5,353 bases of DNA from contig CAAGAC010000129.1 in the NCBI GenBank assembly GCA_900767695.1, positions 1 through 5,353 on the forward strand. The letters are read 5' to 3'. The stretch is from an uncultured Succinivibrio sp. Lineage in GTDB: Bacteria; Pseudomonadota; Gammaproteobacteria; Enterobacterales; Succinivibrionaceae. The notes beneath the pieces are model-generated. The model had not been told where the DNA came from and did no database searches. It worked only from the letters and a program-made list of their open reading frames with translations. A program made the translations under genes and the position numbers. The stretch's first letter is position 1. The number at the start of each line of letters is the position of its first letter. Below, one piece after another: positions 1-5,264 of the stretch.

Positions 1-681
1 CTCAAGGACGCTCCGGCCGTGGTGGTCCACGGCGGCGGCGTGGAGGTCGACGCGCTCTTCAAGGCGCTGGGCGTCAAGGTCGAGAAGAAAAACGGCCTGA
101 GGGTCTCGCCCGAGGAGCAGATGCCGCTCATCTCGGCAGCGCTCTGCGGCCAGTGCAACAAGAAGGTCCAGTCGCTTGCGATAGCCTCTGGCCTCAATGC
201 AATCGGCCTCCTGTGCTCGGACGGCGGCGCTCTTGGCGTCACGAAGGCGTCTGCGGATCTCGGCATGGTCGGGGTCCCGCACGCCAAGTCCCCGGCGTTC
301 CTCCTCTCGCTCCTGTCATCGGGCATCACCCCGGTCATCTGCTCGCTCGCCTTCGACGAGGCGGGGCAGATGTACAACATCAACGCCGACGACGCGGCAT
401 CCGAGCTTGCCTGCATGCTCGGATCCCCCCTCTACTACATCTCCGACGTCAGGGGCGTGCTCGCCAGGGACGGCTCCCTCATCGAGGAGATCGGCCCTGA
501 GAAGGCGCAAGCGCTCGTCGCCGACGGCACCATCACCGAAGGCATGGCCGTCAAGGTCAGGGCCGCCCTGAGCGCCTCCAGGCGCTCCGGCCAGGCCGTC
601 TGCATCGGCTCCATCTCCGATCCCTCGCTCGCGTCCTCCATCGCCTCCCGGCGGCGGCTTGGGACCGCTGTATCCGTGTAA
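1..681 (+). CDS. argB: N-acetylglutamate kinase, 5' end cut by window edge
   Basis: Phosphorylates N-acetyl-L-glutamate with ATP, the second step of arginine biosynthesis, in the cytoplasm. The frame is open from base 1 and gives 226 codons before TAA. Visible amino-acid-kinase features are VVVHGGG (residues 7-13 of the fragment, phosphate-binding glycines), NGLRV (31-35, acetylglutamate binding), YNINAD (125-130) and the lysine of GMAVKV (K185). The pattern follows E. coli ArgB, which has KKNGLRV and GMIVKV, rather than the longer arginine-sensitive hexameric kinases that usually carry GGMIPKV. Compared with E. coli ArgB, about 30 N-terminal residues lie outside the window, including the first KLGG loop. 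The C-terminus ends in GTAV as expected, so the 3' end is complete. A NAGS gene follows 77 bases downstream, consistent with an arg operon. The family call is firm; feedback behaviour is not visible. Confidence 0.93.
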   Translation, partial: LKDAPAVVVHGGGVEVDALFKALGVKVEKKNGLRVSPEEQMPLISAALCGQCNKKVQSLAIASGLNAIGLLCSDGGALGVTKASADLGMVGVPHAKSPAFLLSLLSSGITPVICSLAFDEAGQMYNINADDAASELACMLGSPLYYISDVRGVLARDGSLIEEIGPEKAQALVADGTITEGMAVKVRAALSASRRSGQAVCIGSISDPSLASSIASRRRLGTAVSV

Positions 682-752
682 GGCGCACCGGGAGCGCCGA
701 TCCATTCCCGGCAACCCATAACTTTCAATGCCATATCCCCCAAGGCTGGGGG
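682..752 (+). promoter_or_regulatory. Leader between argB and NAGS gene with overlapping hairpins
   Basis: This short gap holds three inverted repeats. GGCGC (682-686) can pair with GCGCC (694-698). CCGGGA (688-693) can pair with TCCCGG (706-711). The first two overlap, so they exclude each other. CCCCCA (737-742) pairs with TGGGGG (747-752) around a 4-base loop. The last hairpin ends six bases before the 759 ATG and takes in its only purine-rich ribosome-binding candidate. No T-run follows any of them, so they are not ordinary intrinsic terminators. They could modulate translation or processing between argB and the NAGS gene. The repeats are seen directly; the role is inference. Confidence 0.4.
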
Positions 753-758
753 TTCACA

Positions 759-1448
759 ATGCGGAGCATTACTGCCATGGCATCTTCCGACACCAGCACC
801 ACCACATCCGACAGCTCGTACGTGATCCTCAAGGAGCTCAAGGGCCTCACCCTGGACGAAGTCTTCGAGAAGGCGTCGCAGCTCTACAACGAGGGGCGCA
901 TCTCAGACGACGACATGCAGGCCTTCGGCAACGCGGTGGTCACGCTCAACAAGGTATTTTCAAAGCAGGAGCAGCACCACGCCTTCGTCCGCCAGGCCAC
1001 CCTGGAGGATGTCGACGCCGTCATGGACATGGTCAGCTTCTGGGCCCAGCACGGCCAGAACCTGCCGCGCAAGCGCAACGAGATCATCCGCGGGATCCAG
1101 ACCTTCGCGGTGAGCGTGCTCGACGACAAGGTGGTCGGCTGCGCCTGCCTCTACGTCTACGACTCGGGGCTTGCGGAGATCCGCTCGCTGGGCGTCTCGC
1201 CCGTGATCCAGCGCCAGGGCCAGGGCAGGGCCATCGTCGACTTCCTTCTAAAGCGCGCCGAGCGCATGGCCATCAGGCGCGTCTTCGTGCTCACGCGCTC
1301 CCCGCAGTTCTTCTCGCGGGTCGGGTTCACGAGGACACTGAGGGAAAAGCTCCCCGAGAAGATCCTCAAGGACTGCGAGAACTGCCCAAAGCGCGACTGC
1401 TGCGACGAGATCGCCTACATCCACGACATCCCCAGCCGCATGGTCTGA
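759..1448 (+). CDS. argA: Short GNAT-type N-acetylglutamate synthase
   Basis: Probably transfers acetyl from acetyl-CoA to glutamate, the first step of arginine synthesis. The 229-residue protein lacks the kinase-like domain of classical E. coli ArgA. An approximately 75-residue N-terminal stretch, low in recognisable motifs, precedes a GNAT domain (about residues 76-225). The acetyl-CoA loop is seen at 151-158 as QRQGQGRA, after the strand EIRSLGVSP. The segment LTRSPQFFSRVGF, then LPEKILKDC and a cysteine-rich tail (C206, C209, C214, C215) ending CDEIAYI, is the pattern of stand-alone short NAGS proteins. Its place between argB and argD supports the role. The start is uncertain: ATG 759 has only a G-run in a hairpin upstream, whereas in-frame ATG 777 has GGAG ten bases before it and would give 223 residues starting MASSD. 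I kept 759. Another GNAT substrate is possible but unlikely. Confidence 0.85.
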   Translation: MRSITAMASSDTSTTTSDSSYVILKELKGLTLDEVFEKASQLYNEGRISDDDMQAFGNAVVTLNKVFSKQEQHHAFVRQATLEDVDAVMDMVSFWAQHGQNLPRKRNEIIRGIQTFAVSVLDDKVVGCACLYVYDSGLAEIRSLGVSPVIQRQGQGRAIVDFLLKRAERMAIRRVFVLTRSPQFFSRVGFTRTLREKLPEKILKDCENCPKRDCCDEIAYIHDIPSRMV

Positions 1449-1482
1449 CACTGCAAACTGATTAAGAAAGGATTTGAATCAA

Positions 1483-2694
1483 ATGAAACTTACCAGAGCC
1501 TCCTATGACAAGGTGATGATCCCCTGCTACGTCCCGATGGACATGCTCGTTCAAAGGGCCCACGGCTGCTACATGTGGGACACCGAGGGCAGCCGCTACC
1601 TCGATCTCACCTCGGGCATCGCCGTCAACTGCCTGGGCCACACCCCCAGGGGCGTCGTGAAGATCATCCGCAGCCAGAGCCGCGAGCTCATCCACGTGAG
1701 CAACATCTTCGCGAACGTCAGGACCGTGCAGCTTGCGCAGAAGCTCGTATCGCTCACCGACTTCGACCGCGTGTTCTTCGTGAACTCCGGCACCGAGGCC
1801 AACGAGGCGGCGCTCAAGCTCGCCCGCCGCGCGGCCTTGGAGAACTTCGACGAGACCAAGGACGAGATCATCGCCTTCTCCCACAGCTTCCACGGCAGGA
1901 CCTTCTTCTCGGTCTGCGTCGCGGGCCAGGACAAGTACTCCGACGGCTTCGGCCCCAAGCCCGGCGCCATCACCCACCTGCCTTTCAACGACATCGAGGC
2001 CTTCAGGAAGGAGATCTCCGACAAGACCTGCGCCGTGATCCTCGAGCCCGTGCAGGGCGAGGGCGGCATCATCCCGGTCGACCGCGATTTCCTGAAGGAG
2101 GTGCGCGAGCTTTGCGACAAGCACCACGCCTACCTCATATTCGACGAGGTGCAGACCGGCGTTGGCAGGACCGGAACGCTCTTCTGCTACCAGCACTGCG
2201 GCGTGGTTCCGGACATCCTCACCACGGCAAAGGGCCTGGCCTCGGGGATCCCAATCGGCGCGGTGCTTGCAAAGGAGGAGGTCGCGCTGCACTTCCGCCC
2301 GGGCACCCACGGCTCGACCTTCGGCGGCAACGCGCTTGCATGCGCGGTGGGCTGCCACGTGCTCGACGTTGTCTCAAAGCCCTCGTTCTTAGAGAAGGTC
2401 CGCTCCAAGGGCGCGGACTTCTCCAAGGATCTCCTTGAGCTTGGCAAGAAGCACGGGGTCTTCGAGGCCGTGAGGGGCGAGGGGCTTCTCATAGGCTGCG
2501 TGCTCTCGGGCAAGTACAAGGGCAAGGCCGGAGCGCTGCAGAAGCTGTGCTTCAGGCACAAGCTCCTTGTGCTGGTCGCGGGCCCCGACGTGCTGCGCAT
2601 CGCCCCTCCTCTCAATATAAAGAGGAGCCACCTCAGGGAAGGCCTTGGGATCCTCGACGAGGTTCTCTCGGATTTCGTGAAGGAAAACGGCTGA
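1483..2694 (+). CDS. argD: Acetylornithine aminotransferase
   Basis: PLP enzyme of class III (ornithine aminotransferase family). It converts N-acetylglutamate semialdehyde and glutamate to N-acetylornithine and 2-oxoglutarate, and in relatives may also serve lysine synthesis as succinyl-diaminopimelate aminotransferase. The 403 residues are full length. Landmarks are NSGTEANEAALKLAR (101-115, SGT phosphate loop), SFHGR (135-139), EPVQGEGG (188-195), FDEVQTG (220-226, D221 to the PLP ring nitrogen), K250 in TTAKG as the Schiff-base lysine, GTHGSTFGGN (274-283) and R372 in LRIAPP for the substrate carboxylate. ATG 1483 was chosen because AAAGGA (1467-1472) sits ten bases before it; a TTG at 1474 is in frame but too close to that site. 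It lies 34 bases after the NAGS gene and is likely co-transcribed with it. A strong hairpin follows. AstC-type catabolic use cannot be excluded by sequence, but the context is biosynthetic. Confidence 0.94.
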   Translation: MKLTRASYDKVMIPCYVPMDMLVQRAHGCYMWDTEGSRYLDLTSGIAVNCLGHTPRGVVKIIRSQSRELIHVSNIFANVRTVQLAQKLVSLTDFDRVFFVNSGTEANEAALKLARRAALENFDETKDEIIAFSHSFHGRTFFSVCVAGQDKYSDGFGPKPGAITHLPFNDIEAFRKEISDKTCAVILEPVQGEGGIIPVDRDFLKEVRELCDKHHAYLIFDEVQTGVGRTGTLFCYQHCGVVPDILTTAKGLASGIPIGAVLAKEEVALHFRPGTHGSTFGGNALACAVGCHVLDVVSKPSFLEKVRSKGADFSKDLLELGKKHGVFEAVRGEGLLIGCVLSGKYKGKAGALQKLCFRHKLLVLVAGPDVLRIAPPLNIKRSHLREGLGILDEVLSDFVKENG

Positions 2695-2711
2695 TCTGAA
2701 GGCATAAGGCA

Positions 2712-2741
2712 GAGCGGGGCGCCCCATCGGGCGCCCCGCTC
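2712..2741. terminator. GC-rich hairpin between convergent genes
   Basis: A perfect 13-bp inverted repeat: arms 2712-2724 and 2729-2741, sequence GAGCGGGGCGCCC and its complement, with loop CATC. It lies between the argD stop (2694) and the stop of the facing cupin gene (2763), so it is well placed to end transcripts from both sides. Neither side has a clear T-run (GTTCATAG on plus, TGCCTTATG on minus), so termination may be weak or may rely on hairpin-stabilised 3' ends. The structure is certain; the role is inferred from position. Confidence 0.7.
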
Positions 2742-2762
2742 GTTCATAGCTTGGCGACAGGC

Positions 2763-3416
2763 TTAATGCGGCCTGTTCACGAGCAGCATCATCTTGAAGG
2801 GCTTCTCCGCTCTCACGAAGTGCGCGCCGCCTTTCTTGAACATGAAGCAGTCGCCGCTTTTCACCGGGTGCTCGCGGCCCTCGTAGCCGATCACTCCCTC
2901 GCCCTCAATGGCGAACACCAGCGCGTCGCCGGGGGCCGAGTGCTCGGGCAGCCCGGTTCCCGCGCCAAAGCTCATCAGGGCAAGCTTCGCCCTGCCGCTC
3001 CTTGCGAGATCCATGTTGAGGATCCTGCCCTCTGATGTCGGGAGGATCGACGCGAGATCGACAGCCCTGCCTTCCTTGAGCGCGCCGGGAAGGTCCGTGC
3101 CCTCGCCAAGCACCGCCTCGACGTAGCCCATGCCTTCCTCAGTCTCGATGCCAGCAGGGACATTGGCGGGGACCGCGTAGGCCGTGAGCGCCTTCAGGGA
3201 CTGATCCGCAAAGCCGTCCGCCCCGGCGGTGCCGCTGCCTGACGTCACCAGCCAGAACTTGATCTGGGGGTGGGACTCGCGGCTTATGCCGGTGCCCGGG
3301 GCGAGCAGGAAGTCCACGACCTGCGCCTCGCCGTCCTCCGAGATCTCCTGCGACTGGGTGACTCCGGCCAGAGCCTTGTCGTCGAATCTGAAAAACTCTC
3401 CTGCCTTGCCTTTCAT
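2763..3416 (-). CDS. Two-cupin domain protein of unknown substrate
   Basis: A 217-residue protein, probably cytoplasmic since no signal peptide or membrane segment is seen, with two beta-barrel cupin halves. The second half (about 145-215) is clear: LPEHSAPGDALVFAIEGEG (156-174), then GDCFMFKKGGAHF (188-200), with H159 and H199 as likely metal ligands. The usual HxH pair is reduced to HSA, and the second motif has KKGGAH in place of PxGxxH. The first half (about 30-105; SHPQIKFWLVTSGSG, then AVPANVPAG) is more degenerate, with one matching histidine (H49). ATG 3416 was chosen because AGGAGG lies seven bases before it; the frame extends nine codons upstream without such a site. It converges on argD and is transcribed away from the chuW-like gene. 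A LacI-type operator candidate sits about 40 bases upstream. The activity (isomerase, dioxygenase or ligand-binding protein) cannot be told from sequence. Confidence 0.85.
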   Translation of the reverse strand: MKGKAGEFFRFDDKALAGVTQSQEISEDGEAQVVDFLLAPGTGISRESHPQIKFWLVTSGSGTAGADGFADQSLKALTAYAVPANVPAGIETEEGMGYVEAVLGEGTDLPGALKEGRAVDLASILPTSEGRILNMDLARSGRAKLALMSFGAGTGLPEHSAPGDALVFAIEGEGVIGYEGREHPVKSGDCFMFKKGGAHFVRAEKPFKMMLLVNRPH

Positions 3417-3456
3417 GATGTCCTCCTGAAATCCCGCACGCATCCTCGCGCGCCTT

Positions 3457-3470
3457 TGTAAACGCTTTCA
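3457..3470 (-). promoter_or_regulatory. LacI/GalR/CcpA-type operator candidate
   Basis: On the minus strand the 14 bases read TGAAAGCGTTTACA, which fits every position of the Gram-positive catabolite-response consensus TGWAARCGYTWNCW and the general LacI-family form with a central CG. It lies 41-54 bases upstream of the cupin ATG, about where a transcript would start. A LacI-family repressor there could control the cupin gene. In a proteobacterium the regulator would be a LacI/GalR relative, not CcpA itself. The match is seen; function and regulator are inferred. Confidence 0.45.
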
Positions 3471-3498
3471 GGATATGTCCAGAAAGCTGGAAAGCCTT

Positions 3499-3528
3499 AT
3501 CAGGCGGGAAAAAGCATCAGGCGCGAAA
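3499..3528. repeat. 13-bp tandem-spaced direct repeat
   Basis: ATCAGGCGGGAAA (3499-3511) and ATCAGGCGCGAAA (3516-3528) agree at 12 of 13 bases and start 17 bases apart. They lie upstream of the LacI-like site as seen from the cupin gene. They could be activator or repressor half-sites, or the remains of a small duplication. Confidence 0.5.
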
Positions 3529-3661
3529 GGACATCAGTTGAGAGTTTTTTCGCAGGAAAGGCAGTGAGCCTATGTGCCGATCCAGGCGCAACTAGCTGTC
3601 AGGCCTCGTCTTGTTTCCCCTCACGCAGGCGGCCGCCATCCTTCTCATAACAAAACTTGCA

Positions 3662-3714
3662 GTTAGCGTTGACTTACTAAAATGTTTGTGCAAACTCGGT
3701 TAGCGATAACTAAC
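3662..3714. promoter_or_regulatory. Operator-like dyad cluster upstream of the chuW-like gene
   Basis: Two 16-bp elements, GTTAGCGTTGACTTAC (3662-3677) and GTTAGCGATAACTAAC (3699-3714), agree at 13 of 16 positions and start 37 bases apart. The second is a dyad GTTAG-N6-CTAAC and the first is its imperfect form. Between them GTTTG-TG-CAAAC (3684-3695) is a third dyad. The first copy contains TTGACT, a possible -35 box. The patch is AT-richer than its flanks. This is the arrangement expected of a dimeric repressor or activator site controlling the chuW-like gene, the cupin gene or both. The repeats are seen; the binding protein is unknown. Confidence 0.5.
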
Positions 3715-3769
3715 TCAAGGGCCGTCCTTAGGGCGCGGCTCCATGTCCTCCAATGCCAGGGAAAAGATG

Positions 3770-5218
3770 ATGAGAGAAGAAAAAGCAGCCTTGCCCCATG
3801 CCTCGCGCATGGGGCAAGGCGCCATGGCCGCGCGCGGCGCGGCAGTGGCGATGCCGCCGTGGCACCACATCGGAGGCCGCGGCGCTGACAGGACTTCATG
3901 GGTCGCAAGGACGGGCGTGGACCCGCTTTACGACGCCTTCGACGAGGACATGGTCAAGCAACCGGGGATGGGCGCCATGCCGGTCCCGCCTGACGAGGCT
4001 GGCAGGCTTCTTGACGAGCTGAGCCGGAGGCGGAGCAGCGCGCGATCGGTTGCGTGCTTCAACATTCCGTACTGCGAGACCCGCTGCCTCTACTGCATGT
4101 TCTACATAAGCCCCTACCGCGGCGCCGAGGAGAGCGCCCGCTTTGCCGACGCGCTCATACGCGAGATGCAGATCTGGGACGGGCGCGAGGTGCAGTCGGG
4201 CCGCCAGCTTGAGGCGGTGTACTTCGGCGGCGGCACGCCGACGGCGCTTGAGGCCCGCGACATCAGGCGCATCCTGCTTGCCGCGCGCAAGTACCTGTCG
4301 CTGGCCAACGACTGCGAGATCACCTTCGATGGGCGCCTTTCAAACTTCGGGCCCGACCGCATCGAGGCCTGCCTCGACGGCGGCGTCAACCGCTTCTCGA
4401 TGGGGGTGCAGACGTTCGACACCCGGATCCGCCAGGCGATGGCCCGGCGCTCCGGGCGCGAGGAGCTCGTAAGTAGCCTCGAGCGCCTCATAGGGTGCCG
4501 GCAGGCCGCGGTCGTCATCGATCTCATCTACGGCTTTCCCTTCCAGACGCTTGAAACCTGGAAGGACGATCTCAGGATGGCAGGAGAGATCGGGGTGGAC
4601 GGCATCGACTGCTACCAGCTCCGGGTCTTCCCCGGATCGCCGCTTTTCAACAGCATCGCTGCGGGCAAGCTCCCCGAAGGCCCGGGCCACCGCCCGCGGG
4701 CGGACATGTTCGCCTATGCCGTGGAGACCCTGCGCGAGCCGCGCTGGCGCCGCCTTTCCATCAGCCACTGGGCCAGGAACACCCGCGAGAGGAATTTCTA
4801 CAACTGCTACGTCAAGGGCCGCTCGGAGTGCCTTCCCTTCGGCCCGGGCGCCGGTGCCTCGCTCTTCGGGCACTCCGTCATGAACAGCCGCAAGGTCAGG
4901 GACTGGATGGAGGCGGCGCCCGACGGGCGCAAGTGCGTCGCCATGATGGCCCGTCCGCTAGCAGACGCGGATGCTGGCCGCGCCGTCGCCGAGCAGCTTG
5001 AGCTCAATTACTTAAGTCCCGTCCTGCTGGAGCAGGAGATCCCGGGAGTTCCGTTCTGCGAGCGCCTCTCCCCGATCCTTCGGAACTGGGAGGAGGCGGG
5101 GCTTCTTGAGCGGCGCGGTGACGATTTCCTGCTGACGACGGCAGGGCAGTTCTGGCAGGGGCGGCAGACGCAGTGCCTCATGGACGCCCTGTCGGGGCAG
5201 CCTTTCAAAAAAGCTTGA
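3770..5218 (+). CDS. chuW: ChuW/HutW-like radical SAM haem-degradation enzyme
   Basis: Likely an anaerobilin synthase: a radical SAM methyltransferase that opens haem and frees iron without oxygen, related to coproporphyrinogen dehydrogenase HemN. With the start at 3770 the protein has 482 residues. The cluster motif CETRCLYC gives C102, C106 and C109, followed by MFYISPY as in ChuW-type proteins. GGGTP (153-157) binds SAM, NRFSMGVQTF (207-216) is the HemN/ChuW core, and SHWARNTRERNFYN (332-345) with FGPGAGAS (357-364) match my memory of ChuW/HutW rather than HemN or HemW. A HemN-like C-terminal domain (about 415-475, NWEEAGLLERRGDDFLLT) closes it. ATG 3770 follows AGGGA by seven bases. ATG 3743 (nine codons longer), 3767, 3809, 3824 and 3851 are also in frame. 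Family similarity begins only near DPLYDAF (about residue 51), so a downstream start is possible. No haem transporter or HutX/HutZ partner is visible. Confidence 0.86.
   Translation: MREEKAALPHASRMGQGAMAARGAAVAMPPWHHIGGRGADRTSWVARTGVDPLYDAFDEDMVKQPGMGAMPVPPDEAGRLLDELSRRRSSARSVACFNIPYCETRCLYCMFYISPYRGAEESARFADALIREMQIWDGREVQSGRQLEAVYFGGGTPTALEARDIRRILLAARKYLSLANDCEITFDGRLSNFGPDRIEACLDGGVNRFSMGVQTFDTRIRQAMARRSGREELVSSLERLIGCRQAAVVIDLIYGFPFQTLETWKDDLRMAGEIGVDGIDCYQLRVFPGSPLFNSIAAGKLPEGPGHRPRADMFAYAVETLREPRWRRLSISHWARNTRERNFYNCYVKGRSECLPFGPGAGASLFGHSVMNSRKVRDWMEAAPDGRKCVAMMARPLADADAGRAVAEQLELNYLSPVLLEQEIPGVPFCERLSPILRNWEEAGLLERRGDDFLLTTAGQFWQGRQTQCLMDALSGQPFKKA
3773..3820 (-). terminator. Leftward intrinsic-terminator-like hairpin in the 5' part of chuW
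   Basis: Perfect 14-bp inverted repeat: GCCTTGCCCCATGC (3788-3801) and its complement (3807-3820), loop CTCGC. Read on the minus strand it is followed by TGCTTTTTCTTCTCTC (3787-3772), the usual form of a rho-independent terminator. On the plus strand nothing T-rich follows. It would stop antisense transcripts leaving the chuW-like gene before they reach the divergent regulatory region. In the plus-strand mRNA it buries the GGGGCAAGG that could serve as ribosome site for in-frame ATG 3824. The structure is certain; which role matters is not. Confidence 0.55.
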
Positions 5219-5246
5219 ACCACAACCACAAGGAGCGGAGAGAACC

Positions 5247-5264
5247 GTGAAATCAAAAATGAAT
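5247..5264 (+). pseudogene. Start of a downstream gene, probably interrupted
   Basis: AAGGAG (5230-5235) and GGAGAG (5237-5242) precede GTG 5247, which opens a frame reading VKSKMN before the putative insertion-sequence tip at 5265. Read straight through, the frame stops at 5325-5327 after 26 codons with no family resemblance. A good ribosome site 12 bases after the chuW-like stop suggests an operon partner whose body was displaced by the insertion. In known haem operons chuW/hutW is followed by chuX/hutX or hutZ-like genes, but six codons are too few to identify it. An in-frame ATG lies at 5259. Confidence 0.35.

Larger units (their letters stand above)
3417..3769. other. Divergent intergenic region (353 bases)
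   Basis: This gap separates the leftward cupin gene from the rightward chuW-like gene and should hold the promoters of both. From left to right it contains the cupin ribosome binding site, a LacI/CcpA-like operator (3457-3470), a short dyad TCCAG-AAAG-CTGGA (3478-3491), a 13-bp direct repeat (3499-3528), a T6 run at 3545-3550 without a hairpin before it, and an AT-richer stretch (about 3645-3720) with operator-like dyads and a TTGACT hexamer (3669-3674). No good -10 box lies 16-18 bases after TTGACT. On the minus strand TGTTATGAG (3652-3644) resembles an extended -10 element, and TATCCT sits just above the LacI-like site. Neither has a good -35, so promoters are not called separately. I see no RNA gene or convincing small ORF, and no clear Fur box despite the haem gene. 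Confidence 0.5.

Noticed and set aside
728..1465. Long plus-strand frame overlapping the NAGS gene
   Set aside because: Rich in Arg, Gly, Pro and His, typical of an out-of-frame GC-rich shadow, with no domain, while the other frame gives a clear GNAT protein.
1462..2358. 298-codon minus-strand frame opposite argD
   Set aside because: Antisense shadow of a highly conserved aminotransferase; no ribosome site or recognisable motif.
1575..2438. 287-codon plus-strand frame inside argD
   Set aside because: Arg/Pro-rich shadow in the wrong frame of argD.
3541..3550. T6 run considered as a terminator tail
   Set aside because: No stable inverted repeat directly precedes it on the plus strand.
3572..3595. 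Seven-codon mini-ORF (MCRSRRN) with AGGAAAGG upstream, possible leader peptide
   Set aside because: Ribosome-site spacing is long, no attenuator hairpin follows, and such a short frame is expected by chance.
3662..3714. Fur box for iron control of the chuW-like gene
   Set aside because: GATAAC occurs once but the repeated GATAAT hexamer pattern of a Fur box is not present.
3682..3888. 68-codon frame overlapping the start of the chuW-like gene
   Set aside because: No ribosome site, passes through the operator-like repeats and hairpin, and the product is Arg-rich and low complexity.
4340..4873. 177-codon minus-strand frame opposite the chuW-like gene
   Set aside because: Ala/Gly/Val-rich antisense shadow without motifs.
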